Shown here in pieces: positions 18,101 to 26,319 of a DNA stretch of 64,000 nt (the stretch's first letter is position 1; every line of letters starts with the position of its first letter). A program made the position numbers and the translations under genes. Source of the DNA: Aliiroseovarius sediminilitoris. Lineage in GTDB: Bacteria; Pseudomonadota; Alphaproteobacteria; Rhodobacterales; Rhodobacteraceae. The stretch spans positions 62,001-126,000 of the forward strand of contig NZ_FOJB01000001.1 in assembly GCF_900109955.1 (NCBI RefSeq), written 5' to 3'. Under the pieces are notes generated by a model. The model saw only the letters and a program-made list of their open reading frames with translations, did not search any database and was not told where the DNA came from.

Positions 18101-18844
18101 CGTCGCGACCGACACCGGGTCTTTCAGCGACGCGACGAACACGGGCAGAGGGTTCAGACCCTGCCTGAGCAGCGCCCGAACCAACCGGTTGATCGGGTTC
18201 AGCCCTGCCCCCTGCACCAGCGCGCGGTAAAAAATGATCGGCACCAAGGGGGCGCCATCGGTCCAGTCTGCCCGCGCCGTGCCCAGATCGGATACCCCGG
18301 CGCCGGGCCAATAGACGCCTGCGCGCAACAAGGGGCGTGCGGCTTCGGGTTTGTCGCTGCCATCCAGCATGGCACGGGTGTAATTCAGGAACCCGACCGC
18401 ATTTTCCGGCCCGCCTTCGACCAGATAGGCCCAGAGCGCGTCATAATCCTCATCCGAAACCGTCGACAACGCCCGCAATTCGGCATCTGGCTTGTCGTCA
18501 CCGGGCAACAGGGCCAAGGGCACGCCCGTGTCGCGCAAATGCGCCGCGTATTGCTCGGCCCCGTATTTCCAATAACCGACACCGCCCAGCACGCGGGCGA
18601 TCACCAGCCTGGATTTGGTCGCGCAATTGTCGATATGCAGATCAACCGACATTGGGTGCGCCAGATGCATCATGTTGGCCAAACGCAACCCGGGTGGGTT
18701 GGTCATCTCACCGCGCGCTTGCGACAGACCTGCCAGTTCCGTATCTGCGGCCGATATGAACACCACGTCGGCAGGCGTCTGCCCCAGATCGACGGGTTCC
18801 TTTCCGTCGTCGATGGAACCGGGTGTGGCGGCCAGAAGATGCAT
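15149..18844 (-). CDS. cobN: Cobaltochelatase subunit CobN
   Basis: Large subunit (1231 residues, normal for CobN) of the aerobic cobaltochelatase CobNST, which inserts cobalt into hydrogenobyrinic acid a,c-diamide with ATP hydrolysis. Family regions visible include VVFISAADTEL near the N-terminus, RPLLRAGVYWPG, VALIMANYPNKDGRLANGVG, AIVHMGKHGNLEWLPGKSVA, and AWGTANMRTGGDDIAQTLAL in the C-terminal third. The start is the ATG giving MHLLAATPGSIDDG, six bases after AAGGG; a 17-codon upstream extension is not family-like. cobS and cobT are not in the window. A GNAT gene follows with a 4-bp overlap, and a small opposite-strand gene lies upstream. Confidence 0.95.
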   Translation of the reverse strand: MHLLAATPGSIDDGKEPVDLGQTPADVVFISAADTELAGLSQARGEMTNPPGLRLANMMHLAHPMSVDLHIDNCATKSRLVIARVLGGVGYWKYGAEQYAAHLRDTGVPLALLPGDDKPDAELRALSTVSDEDYDALWAYLVEGGPENAVGFLNYTRAMLDGSDKPEAARPLLRAGVYWPGAGVSDLGTARADWTDGAPLVPIIFYRALVQGAGLNPINRLVRALLRQGLNPLPVFVASLKDPVSVATMEHLFTEAAPDVILNCTSFAVGSPHEDDTAQPANPFQLPWCQAAPVFQVVLAGSSEEAWAEGLTGLSARDIAMNVALPEVDGRILSRAISFKGEAFFDDATECPIATYRARGDRVQFVAELAASWAKLRRAKAADRRVALIMANYPNKDGRLANGVGLDTPAAVVHALGLLNINGYRVTGAPADSDTLMQAVMTGPTNWLTDRAARAGGVALSMADYQISYGQLPWTLREAIETRWGKPEADPFYTPGDVDCGSFALAVLQYGNVVVGVQPARGYNIDPTDTYHSPDLVPPHNYLAFYFWLRHTFGAHAIVHMGKHGNLEWLPGKSVALSGECWPEAVLGPIPHVYPFIVNDPGEGTQAKRRSQAVIIDHLTPPLTRAETYGPLRDLEALVDEYYEAAGVDPRRIEYLRREILTLTSATGLDVDVGMVGDDEDQDLAKLDAYLCELKEAQIRDGLHIFGQSPEGRLERDLVQALVRVPRGSGEGGDASLIRALAKDLELDFDPLDCDMAAPWTGPRPDLLSGEGSWRSHGDTVERLEELASRMLDGEIKEPGDASAAVLTEIAARVRPNVAACGPGEETGLLTALAGQFVAPAPSGAPTRGRLDTLPTGRNFYSVDSRAVPTPTAWALGWKSASLLIEKHLQTHGDWPRAMLVTAWGTANMRTGGDDIAQTLALMGVKPKWDSANRRVTGFEVIPATALGRPRVDVTLRVSGFFRDAFPQLISLVDSAARAVQALDEPDDVNPAAVRVRAGEAAHRVYGSKPGAYGAGLQAMIDERLWANKADLANAYLEWGGYAYGAGSEGARDREGFEARLSQVEAIVQNQDNREHDILDSDDYYQFEGGAAAAVSTLQGRDRPIYHNDHSRPERPVIRTLDDEIGRVVRSRVVNPKWIEGVKRHGYKGAFEIAATVDYLFAFAATTGAVKGHHFDLVYSAFIDDDDTRDFIDEHNAPALKEIAERLTEAIERGLWMPRSNSARARLDALR

Positions 18845-18908
18845 GTCGCGCCCTTTGCGAATTGGTGTTATGTGACCGGGCAAACACATGCCCAATCAAG
18901 GTAGAACG

Positions 18909-19070
18909 ATGGACTATAAAGCAGCCGGCGCGCCCAAGCCCGCCAAAGGCACCCCGCGCCATTCCGAACACAACGCCCGTGGAACCGAAAAGAACCCGCT
19001 GAACCGAAAGGACGACAAGGCGGCCCTGCTGGCACGCATGAAAGCCGCCGCCAAGGCGAAGAAGGGCTGA
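18909..19070 (+). CDS. Small basic hypothetical protein between cobN and cobW groups
   Basis: 53-residue Lys/Ala-rich protein beginning MDYKAAGAPKPAKGTPRHSE and ending RMKAAAKAKKG. No catalytic motif is visible; the charged composition suggests a soluble nucleic-acid- or ribosome-associated protein, which is inference only. Similar short proteins occur in Rhodobacterales as I remember them. AAGG precedes the ATG by seven bases. It is on the opposite strand to both cobN and the cobW-GNAT pair and separates them. An in-frame ATG at 18888 would add seven residues. Confidence 0.6.
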   Translation: MDYKAAGAPKPAKGTPRHSEHNARGTEKNPLNRKDDKAALLARMKAAAKAKKG

Positions 19071-19077
19071 GCATTCG

Positions 19078-19530
19078 TCACAGCGCCTTCTCCATGAAGA
19101 TTGAGCTGTACGCCTCGGGGTAGCCTCCGAACGGACCACAAATGCTGAAACCGGCGCGCTGGTAAAGCCGGTGCGCCGCGTGAAGCACATTGCCCGTTTC
19201 CAGCTTCAAGGCGGCCAGACCCTTTTGGCGGGCAGTCTCTTCGATCCGCGCCAGAAGCGCCTCGCCGACACCTTTGCCGCGCGCCTCGGTGGCGACGAAC
19301 ATCGACTTCACCTCGCCATAGCTGCCCTTGTCGGCCAACGCCCCAGTGCCCAGCACGCGACCCTCCTCGCGCGCCACGAAGAATGAAATCTCGGGCACGC
19401 AAAGGTCGTCGATGTCCAGATAGAAATTGTCTTCCGGCGGGAACAGTTCTTCCATCAACGCGTGACTTTGCCGAAGCAAAGCGGCGACCCCGGGATCGCG
19501 GGGATCGCCGGGAGTCACGTCGATGGTCAT
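19078..19530 (-). CDS. GNAT family N-acetyltransferase coupled to cobW
   Basis: Protein of 150 residues. SMFVATEARGKGVGEALLAR is acetyl-CoA motif A, and LETGNVLHAAHRLYQRAGF is the C-terminal half of the fold. It resembles the PhnO/YhbS-like stand-alone acetyltransferases; the substrate is unknown. Its ATG overlaps the cobW TGA as ATGA, so it is co-translated with cobW and comes under the same cobalamin riboswitch. It converges tail-to-tail with the small basic gene at 18.9-19.07 kb. Confidence 0.85.
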   Translation of the reverse strand: MTIDVTPGDPRDPGVAALLRQSHALMEELFPPEDNFYLDIDDLCVPEISFFVAREEGRVLGTGALADKGSYGEVKSMFVATEARGKGVGEALLARIEETARQKGLAALKLETGNVLHAAHRLYQRAGFSICGPFGGYPEAYSSIFMEKAL

Positions 19531-20606
19531 GCCACCAGGGCCTTTTCGATGGCCACGCGATCCAGCCCCGACTGGCCAATCACCACCAGCCGCGTTTCGC
19601 GTGGTTGTGCGCCGAAGGGCTGGTCGTAGTAGGTATCCACGCGCGGACCGACCGCTTGCAGGGTCAGGCGCATGGGTTTCCCAGATACGGCGGCAAAGCC
19701 TTTCAGGCGCAGGATGTTGTGGTCGCGGATCGTCTGGGCAACCTGTTCGGCAAACGCTCCCGGATCAGCGACTTCGGCCCGCGTCACAACAAAACTTTCG
19801 AACGCATCATGGTCGTGGTCATGATGATGGTGGTGATCATCGTCGTGATGGTCATCATCGTGGTCATCATCATGGTGGTGATGGTGATGCACTTCGTGAC
19901 GTGCGGCCATATCATCTTCGGCACCGACGCCCTGACCCAGCAACACCTCGATCGGAATCGCGCCCATTGAGGTGCGCACGACCTGCACACCTTTGCGCGC
20001 ATCGCCGGACAGCTTGCCGACCAGCGCCGCGGCTTCATCCTCGCCCAGCAGGTCAGATTTGTTCACGACGATCATGTCGGCACAAGCCACCTGATCGGCG
20101 AACAGTTCTGACAATGGCGTTTCGTGGTCTAGGTTGTCATCCATCTTGCGCTGCGCCTCGATTGCCGCAAGGTTCGACGCGAATTGGCCGTCCGAAACGG
20201 CTTTGCCATCCACCACGGTCACAACACCATCAACCGTCACGCGGGTCGAGATTTCAGGCCACTGAAACGCTCGAACGAGGGGTTGAGGCAGCGCCAAACC
20301 CGAGGTTTCGATCACGATGTGATCGGGAGGCGTATCGCGGTTCAACAGCTTTTCCAACGTCGGAATGAAATCCTCTGCCACAGTGCAGCAGATGCAACCG
20401 TTCGACAGTTCCATGATATCGTCTTCGCTGCAAGTTTCGTCCCCGCAGCCTTTCAGAATGTCCCCATCCACACCCAGATCGCCAAATTCGTTGATGATCA
20501 GTGCGATGCGCTTGCCGTTTGCGTTGTCCAGCATGTGACGGATCAACGTGGTCTTGCCCGCGCCCAGAAAGCCCGTGACGACGGTGGCCGGTATCTTTGC
20601 TTGCAT
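19527..20606 (-). CDS. cobW: Cobalamin-associated GTPase CobW with metal-binding His/Asp tract
   Basis: COG0523 (G3E) metallochaperone-type GTPase of 359 residues. Walker A is GFLGAGKT at residues 12-19, the metal-binding CxCC motif is NGCICCTV near residue 68, VIETSGLA is the Walker-B-like strand, and VVNKSDLL gives guanine specificity. A run of His and Asp at about residues 235-265 is typical of CobW and probably binds cobalt or zinc. CobW is thought to supply Co2+ for corrin synthesis. The start is the ATG five bases after GGAGG; an ATG 12 bases upstream overlaps that Shine-Dalgarno. A cobalamin riboswitch precedes it and a GNAT gene overlaps its end. Confidence 0.93.
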   Translation of the reverse strand: MQAKIPATVVTGFLGAGKTTLIRHMLDNANGKRIALIINEFGDLGVDGDILKGCGDETCSEDDIMELSNGCICCTVAEDFIPTLEKLLNRDTPPDHIVIETSGLALPQPLVRAFQWPEISTRVTVDGVVTVVDGKAVSDGQFASNLAAIEAQRKMDDNLDHETPLSELFADQVACADMIVVNKSDLLGEDEAAALVGKLSGDARKGVQVVRTSMGAIPIEVLLGQGVGAEDDMAARHEVHHHHHHDDDHDDDHHDDDHHHHHDHDHDAFESFVVTRAEVADPGAFAEQVAQTIRDHNILRLKGFAAVSGKPMRLTLQAVGPRVDTYYDQPFGAQPRETRLVVIGQSGLDRVAIEKALVA

Positions 20607-20618
20607 CTTGTCCTCCAT

Positions 20619-20835
20619 ACCCCGTCTCCCCGACGGGTGGGTTGCATTTTGGCATGGCAGGTCTCCTGGCTTCGCGGGTCGAGGCCCCTGCCGCCTTCCC
20701 AGCCGATCAGGGCCAGTGGCATCGTGCAGGTGCTCTCCGCTTACAGTCGCGGGGGCGGCTGCAACATCAGGCCCCGGATTGGGTCGCCTCCGCTGCATTC
20801 CCTCTTGTCCCAATGGGAACCATGCCGGACTTGTT
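20619..20835 (-). ncRNA. Cobalamin riboswitch controlling cobW
   Basis: On the minus strand the conserved pieces occur in the normal order: an AATCCGGGGCCTG-type segment followed by GCCCCCGCGACTGTAAGCGG, then GCCACTGG (plus-strand 20713-20720), TGGGAAGGC, CGACCCGCGAAG, and the B12 box AGCCAGGAGACCTGCC (plus-strand 20656-20671). The aptamer covers roughly 20651-20835. Just downstream a hairpin CCCGTC/GACGGG (20621-20637) lies against the GGAGG of cobW and could be the expression platform, which would favour control of translation. High adenosylcobalamin should lower cobW and the coupled GNAT gene. Confidence 0.93.
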
Positions 20836-21041
20836 TGCCGCGTGGGGCTTGGCGGGGTCAAGACGGAAACCGACTCGATGGGCGGGTTTGGCGGCAAAGG
20901 TTCGGTTCAGGACGGCAGGCAGATGCAATATCTTGTGGATAACCTGCCAATTGCACCCATATATCGACGTCTGCCGTTGACTCGCCCCGTTTCCCCCGGA
21001 AAACTCCGGGTTCAAGAAGAATCAATGATGAGGCAGACCGC

Positions 21042-24000
21042 TTGCGGTTTTCGAAACTCCGACTGAATGGCTTCAAAAGCTTCGTGGACCCGACCGATCT
21101 GGTGATCGCGGACGGGCTGACAGGCGTGGTCGGGCCAAACGGCTGCGGCAAGTCGAACCTGCTGGAAGCCCTGCGCTGGGTTATGGGTGAAAACCGCCCC
21201 ACTGCGATGCGTGGCGGCGGGATGGAGGACGTGATCTTCGCAGGCGCGTCAACCCGGCCTGCCCGCAACTTTGCCGAAGTGGCGTTGCTGCTGGATAACA
21301 GCGAGCGGTTGGCCCCCTCGGGGTTCAACGACAATGACAATCTTGAGATTGTGCGCCGGATCACCCGTGACGCCGGGTCGGCCTATAAGGTCAACACCAA
21401 GGACGTGCGGGCGCGGGACGTGCAAATGCTGTTCGCCGATGCGTCAACCGGGGCGCATTCGCCCGCGTTGGTGCGGCAGGGGCAGATCAGCGAGTTGATC
21501 AACGCCAAACCCAAGTCGCGGCGCCGCATTCTGGAAGAAGCGGCGGGCATCTCGGGCCTGTATCAACGTCGGCACGAAGCCGAGTTGAAACTTAAAGGCA
21601 CCGAGACCAACCTGTCGCGCGTCGAAGATGTGATCGAACAACTGGCATCCCAACTGGGTCAACTCGCGCGGCAGGCCCGGCAGGCCGCCCGGTATCGCAC
21701 CATCGGCGACGATCTGCGCCGCGCCGAGGGGTTGCTTCTGTATCGCCGCTGGAAAGAAGCCGATGCGGCGCGTGCCGAGGCCGAGGCCCAGCTGACCGAA
21801 CGCGTAAAAGCCGCCGCTGCTGCCGAAGGGGCGTCGCGCGCCGCCACCAAGGCCCGGCAAGAGGCCGAGGATCGTCTGCCCCCGCTGCGCGAGGAAGAAG
21901 CCGTCGCTGCCGCCATCCTGCAACGCCTGCAAGTCCAGCACGACCAGTTGTCGGACCAGGAAGCCCAAGCCCGGCAGCGGATTGAAACGCTGACCGCCCG
22001 GATCGCCCAACTGACGCGCGATATGGAGCGTGAAAGTGGGTTGAACAAGGATGCGGGCGAAACGATCGAGCGGTTGGAGTGGGAACAGTCGCAGATCACC
22101 AAGGCGTCCGACGGGCATGATGCCGCACTGGAAGCCGCAAGTGCCGAAGCGCGCGAAAGTGCCGCGATTCTGCAAGAGCGCGAAGGCGATCTGACGCAAC
22201 TGACCGAAGACGTCGCCCGGCTGGCGGCCCGCCACCAGTCGGCGCACCGCCTGTTGGAAGACAGTCGCAAATCACTTGAGAAAAGCGAAGGCGAAGCCGA
22301 CCGCGCCCGTTCGGCTATGGACGAAGCAAAGGCCGCATTGGGCAAGGCCGGTGCAGATTACGAAGCGGCCAAAACCGCCGAAGCGACTGCCTCTAGAGCC
22401 GCCGAAGAAGCAGAAGCTGCATTGGCCGCTGCCGACGATGCGCGTGCGGATGCACAGGCCCGCGAGGCTGATGCCCGTGCCGCCCGGTCTGCCGCCGAAG
22501 GTGAATTGAATGCCCTGCACGCCGAGGTTCAGGCCTTGGCGCGATTGGTGGAGCGTGACGCGTCCGAAGGCGGGCAGGTTCTGGACGATCTGCGCGTGAA
22601 GCCGGGATACGAAAAGGCGCTTGGCGCGGCCTTGGCGGATGACTTGCGTGCACCAGCGATTGACGGGGACGCGCCGTCAGGCTGGGCGTCGCTCCCCGCT
22701 TATGCGCAGGCGCAATCACTGCCTAAAGGTGTCAGTGCGCTGTCAAACTACGTGACCGTGCCCGAAGTGTTGGCCCGCCGGATGAGCCAGATTGGCTTGG
22801 TCAGAACGCAAGACGCTGCACGGCTTCAGACCGAGTTGAAGCCCGGCCAGCGGCTGGTGTCGATGGAAGGGGACTTGTGGCGCTGGGACGGGTTCCGCGC
22901 GGGTGCGGAAGATCAACCTTCGACCGCGGCCTTGCGGCTAGAGCAACTGAACCGTTTGCAAGAGCTGAAACAGGAACTGGAAGACGCCTCGGCCCGTGCG
23001 GATGGTGCGCGCGCGGCGCATGAAACGCTGAAGGCGCGTCTGGTTGAAACAACCGAGGCCGATAAGCATGCACGGGACGTGCGCCGCGATGCGGACCGCG
23101 CCATGGCAGACGCCAACCGCGCCCTGTCGCGCGCTGAAGCGGACCGCAACATCGCGGGTGGCAAGCTGGAAAACCTTGGTATGGCGCTGAAACGCCATGA
23201 AGAAGAAACCATGGGCGCGCGTCAGCGGTTGATTGATGCCGAGCGCGGTGTGACCGACCTGGGAGATCTGGAGGCTGCCCGCGCGCAGGTCGAGGACGTC
23301 AAGATGGCAGTGGAAGCCGCGCGCATGACGATGATGACCAAACGCTCGACCCATGACGAATTGCGTCGAGAGGGTGAGGCCCGGACCCGCCGGAGTCAGG
23401 AGATCACGAAGGAAGTCTCGGGCTGGAAGCATCGGCTTGAAACGGCGGGCAAACGGATTGCCGAGCTGCAAGAACGCAAGGCCGAAAGCGAAACTGAGTT
23501 GAGCGAAGCAAACGCAGCGCCCGAGGCATTGGCTGCCAAGCGGGGTGAACTGACAAATGCGATCGGCGAAGCGGAAACCCGGCGCAAAGCATCCGCCGAC
23601 AAACTGGCTGAAGGTGAAACTGCCGAGCGTCAGGCCGCCACGGCTGAACGGGGTGCCGAACGCGCCGCAGGCGAGGCCCGCGAGGCCCGCGCCCGTGCCG
23701 AAGCCCGCACCGATGCCGCGCGCGAAACCGTAACCTATGCCGCCGAGCGCATTGCCGAGGATATGGAAGCCACACCGGACGCCCTGCTGGACAGTTTGGA
23801 TACCGATCCCGACAAGATGCCATCGTCTGAACAAATCGAGCATGACGTAAACCGTCTGAAACGCCAACGCGACGCATTAGGGGCGGTGAACCTGCGCGCC
23901 GAAGAAGACGCGAAAGAGGTTCAGGAAGAGCACGACACGCTGCTGAAGGAAAAGACTGATCTGGATGAGGCGATCAAGAAGCTGCGTGCAGGCATCGCGA

Positions 24001-24497
24001 GCCTGAACAAGGAAGGTCGCGAACGTCTGCTGACGGCATTTGAGCAGGTAAACGCCAGCTTCGGCAATCTGTTCAAACATCTTTTCGGCGGCGGCGAGGC
24101 CAAGCTGGTTCTGGTCGAAAGCGATGACCCGCTGGAAGCCGGGCTCGAGATCATGTGCCAACCGCCGGGCAAGAAGCTCTCGACGCTCAGCCTGTTGTCG
24201 GGCGGGGAACAGACACTGACCGCGCTGGCCTTGATCTTCGCGGTGTTCTTGGCCAACCCGGCCCCGATCTGTGTGCTGGACGAGGTGGACGCACCTTTGG
24301 ACGATTCCAACGTCACGCGGTTCTGTGACCTGCTGGACGAGATGACCCGCCGAACCGACACACGGTTCCTGATCATCACCCACCACGCCGTCACCATGGC
24401 GCGGATGGATCGACTGTTCGGTGTGACCATGGCCGAAATGGGTGTAAGCCAGTTGGTCAGCGTCGATCTGAAGAAGGCCGAGGCACTGGTGGCCTGA
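21042..24497 (+). CDS. smc: Chromosome segregation protein SMC
   Basis: Condensin ATPase of 1151 residues. The N-terminal head has GFKSFVDPT and Walker A GVVGPNGCGKSNLLEALRW. Long coiled coils run at about 165-500 and 640-990, rich in Ala, Glu, Arg and Lys. A hinge lies near 500-630 (VLDDLRVKPGYEKALGAAL). The C-terminal head has the signature LLSGGEQTLTALAL and Walker B ICVLDEVDAPLDD. It organises DNA with ScpAB, which are not in the window. The start is a TTG at 21042 eight bases after GAGG; it gives MRFSKLRLNGFKSF, exactly the family N-terminus, and no ATG fits. Confidence 0.96.
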   Translation: MRFSKLRLNGFKSFVDPTDLVIADGLTGVVGPNGCGKSNLLEALRWVMGENRPTAMRGGGMEDVIFAGASTRPARNFAEVALLLDNSERLAPSGFNDNDNLEIVRRITRDAGSAYKVNTKDVRARDVQMLFADASTGAHSPALVRQGQISELINAKPKSRRRILEEAAGISGLYQRRHEAELKLKGTETNLSRVEDVIEQLASQLGQLARQARQAARYRTIGDDLRRAEGLLLYRRWKEADAARAEAEAQLTERVKAAAAAEGASRAATKARQEAEDRLPPLREEEAVAAAILQRLQVQHDQLSDQEAQARQRIETLTARIAQLTRDMERESGLNKDAGETIERLEWEQSQITKASDGHDAALEAASAEARESAAILQEREGDLTQLTEDVARLAARHQSAHRLLEDSRKSLEKSEGEADRARSAMDEAKAALGKAGADYEAAKTAEATASRAAEEAEAALAAADDARADAQAREADARAARSAAEGELNALHAEVQALARLVERDASEGGQVLDDLRVKPGYEKALGAALADDLRAPAIDGDAPSGWASLPAYAQAQSLPKGVSALSNYVTVPEVLARRMSQIGLVRTQDAARLQTELKPGQRLVSMEGDLWRWDGFRAGAEDQPSTAALRLEQLNRLQELKQELEDASARADGARAAHETLKARLVETTEADKHARDVRRDADRAMADANRALSRAEADRNIAGGKLENLGMALKRHEEETMGARQRLIDAERGVTDLGDLEAARAQVEDVKMAVEAARMTMMTKRSTHDELRREGEARTRRSQEITKEVSGWKHRLETAGKRIAELQERKAESETELSEANAAPEALAAKRGELTNAIGEAETRRKASADKLAEGETAERQAATAERGAERAAGEAREARARAEARTDAARETVTYAAERIAEDMEATPDALLDSLDTDPDKMPSSEQIEHDVNRLKRQRDALGAVNLRAEEDAKEVQEEHDTLLKEKTDLDEAIKKLRAGIASLNKEGRERLLTAFEQVNASFGNLFKHLFGGGEAKLVLVESDDPLEAGLEIMCQPPGKKLSTLSLLSGGEQTLTALALIFAVFLANPAPICVLDEVDAPLDDSNVTRFCDLLDEMTRRTDTRFLIITHHAVTMARMDRLFGVTMAEMGVSQLVSVDLKKAEALVA

Positions 24498-24559
24498 GCG
24501 ATCCGTTGCGCAACCTGACAATCTCTTTTAGAACCAGAAAACGGTTCAGGAGCAATGAC

Positions 24560-25027
24560 ATGAAGTTGCAAGAGCTTACAGCGTCCGCAGTGATTGGAGC
24601 CGGTCTGGCGACCAGCGCTTTTGCCGATCCGATCAAAGCGTCTGATCCACAAACCGTGCTGGCTTATTTTCAAGATATTGGCGCCCCGGCCACGCTGACC
24701 GAAGACAGCGTGGGCGATCCGTTGATCGAGCTTCAGTACTATGGCACGACTTTCGCCATCTTCTTTTATGGCTGTTCTGACAACATCAACTGCAATTCGC
24801 TTCAATTCTATGCCGGCTACACGGCCGAAAATGAAATCTCGTCCGAGGCGCTGAATACATGGAATGCCGAACAACGCTATGGCCGTGTTTATCAGGATGA
24901 CGAAGGAAATAAGAAGCTGGAATACGATATCTATACCGGGAATGCCGGTGTCGATTCAGACGACTTTGACGAAATGTTCGACATCTGGACCGAGCTTGTA
25001 GAGAGCTTCGAGGCCGTGCTTTCCTGA
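24560..25027 (+). CDS. Secreted YbjN-domain protein
   Basis: Protein of 155 residues with a short signal peptide (MKLQELTASAVIGAGLATSA, cleaved about residue 22) and a periplasmic YbjN-like domain. Features are DPQTVLAYFQDIGAPATLTE, DSVGDPLIE, the FFYGCSDNINCNSLQF Cys pair, and LNTWNAEQRYGRVYQDDEGN. The role is unknown. AGGAG lies seven bases before the ATG. It follows smc by 60 bp on the same strand and may be read through from it. Confidence 0.78.
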   Translation: MKLQELTASAVIGAGLATSAFADPIKASDPQTVLAYFQDIGAPATLTEDSVGDPLIELQYYGTTFAIFFYGCSDNINCNSLQFYAGYTAENEISSEALNTWNAEQRYGRVYQDDEGNKKLEYDIYTGNAGVDSDDFDEMFDIWTELVESFEAVLS

Positions 25028-25074
25028 CCGTCCGCGCGGCCATCCATGCTGGCTCACAGCTGCATGCGCAAGAC

Positions 25075-26259
25075 CTACAACACCTTTAACAATTGCGCGG
25101 TTGGCCATGCGTCGGCTGGCAAGTCAAGCCTGACCTGTTCTTTTTGAACCGCGGCACGTGTCTTTGCACCCAGAATGCCATCGACCTTGCCCACATCATG
25201 CCCGCGTGCCTGTAGCTTTTTCTGAAGTGCCTTCATCTGCTGGCCCGAGAAAGCCGGATCCGGGTTGCCCGCATTGTATACCGGCGCCCCTTCCAACCGG
25301 GTGGCGAAATAGGCGGCGGTGGTCACGTAAACGAAGCTCTTGTTCCATTCAAAATACACGCTGAAATTTGGGTAAGCGATGAAGGCTGGTCCCTTGCGCC
25401 CCTGCGGCAAAAGAATCGATGCTTGCAGATCAGACGCGCCGAACGACCCGTGGCGCGGCTTCACGCCAAGACCTGCCCAATCAGCCACGCTGAGCGTTGT
25501 GTCCAGACCGGTTGTTGACCAGTCGAGGTCCTGGGGAACTGTCACCTCCTGCAACCAGGGTTCGCCCGCGCGCCAACCCAGTTTGCGAAGCATATTCGCC
25601 CCGGACAGAAGCGCATCGGGGGGCGAGGTGCGCAGATCAACCGTGCCGTTGCCATCGGCATCTACACCCGCCTCGATAATGTCGCCGGGCAGCATCTGGA
25701 CCATGCCAATCTCGCCGGCCCATGCGCCCTTGGAGGTTTTGGGGTTGAAACTGCCCTTCTCGAAAAGCTCCAGTGCCGCAAAGACTTGTGGCTGAAACAG
25801 CTCTGGACGCCGGCAATCATGCGACAGGGTCATCAGCGAGTTCAAAGTGTTGAAGTCCCCCTGCACCGCGCCGAAGTCAGTTTCAAACGCCCAGAATGCC
25901 GTCAGAACGCCGCGACTGACGCCATATGTCTGCTCCATCTTGTCAAAAACACTATCGTATTTCTTCATCATCGACTTGCCACGCGCCATTCGGTCATTGC
26001 TGATCAAGCGACGAGAGAAGTCGATAAACGGCCGCTGAAAGATGCCTTGCGCCCGATCTGCCTTGATCGTCGCCGGATCCTGCCGAACCGATGCAAAGAA
26101 GGCATCGACGGCGGATTGCGCATGTCCACGATTGATCGCCTCGGCCTTCATGGCGGCGGTGAAACTATTAAACCCGCCACCACATTCCACAAGCTGGGCA
26201 AAGGACGGTGCGGTGCCCAACAAAATCGCCAATGTGGCATGGGTCAGGATCTTGTGCAT
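25075..26259 (-). CDS. Lytic murein transglycosylase (MltB family) with peptidoglycan-binding domain
   Basis: Periplasmic protein of 394 residues: signal peptide cleaved after about residue 20 (APSFA), an MltB-type catalytic domain with FWAFETDFGAVQGDFNTLNS (catalytic Glu in the ETDFG motif), GEIGMVQMLPGDI, and a C-terminal peptidoglycan-binding module (QMKALQKKLQARGHDVGKVD GILGAKTRAAV). It cleaves glycan strands to 1,6-anhydro products. The start at 26259 gives MHKILTHATLAILLG. Its ribosome-binding region is duplicated: a 15-bp sequence occurs twice in tandem just upstream, adding a possible in-frame alternative N-terminus of 15 residues. Confidence 0.9.
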   Translation of the reverse strand: MHKILTHATLAILLGTAPSFAQLVECGGGFNSFTAAMKAEAINRGHAQSAVDAFFASVRQDPATIKADRAQGIFQRPFIDFSRRLISNDRMARGKSMMKKYDSVFDKMEQTYGVSRGVLTAFWAFETDFGAVQGDFNTLNSLMTLSHDCRRPELFQPQVFAALELFEKGSFNPKTSKGAWAGEIGMVQMLPGDIIEAGVDADGNGTVDLRTSPPDALLSGANMLRKLGWRAGEPWLQEVTVPQDLDWSTTGLDTTLSVADWAGLGVKPRHGSFGASDLQASILLPQGRKGPAFIAYPNFSVYFEWNKSFVYVTTAAYFATRLEGAPVYNAGNPDPAFSGQQMKALQKKLQARGHDVGKVDGILGAKTRAAVQKEQVRLDLPADAWPTAQLLKVL

Positions 26260-26260
26260 G

Positions 26261-26290
26261 GTGCAACCTCGTATTGTGCAACCTCGTATT
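26261..26290. repeat. 15-bp perfect tandem duplication at MltB leader
   Basis: gtgcaacctcgtatt occurs at 26261-26275 and again at 26276-26290 without mismatch. The unit contains the only Shine-Dalgarno-like sequence of the transglycosylase gene (GAGGTTGCAC on the coding strand), so the copy number changes the leader. The length is a multiple of three, so it keeps the upstream frame open. Confidence 0.9.
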
Positions 26291-26319
26291 GAACTGAAGT
26301 GCACGTTACCTGACTGACA

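Noticed and set aside
17027-18904. Long plus-strand frame of about 600 codons opposite cobN
   Set aside because: It is the antisense of cobN in a GC-rich genome. Its residues (rich in Arg, Gly, His) show no family pattern, while cobN is certain.
21600-24000. Repeated Ala/Glu/Arg-rich sequence suggesting DNA repeats
   Set aside because: It is the coiled-coil coding region of smc, with no repeated DNA unit.
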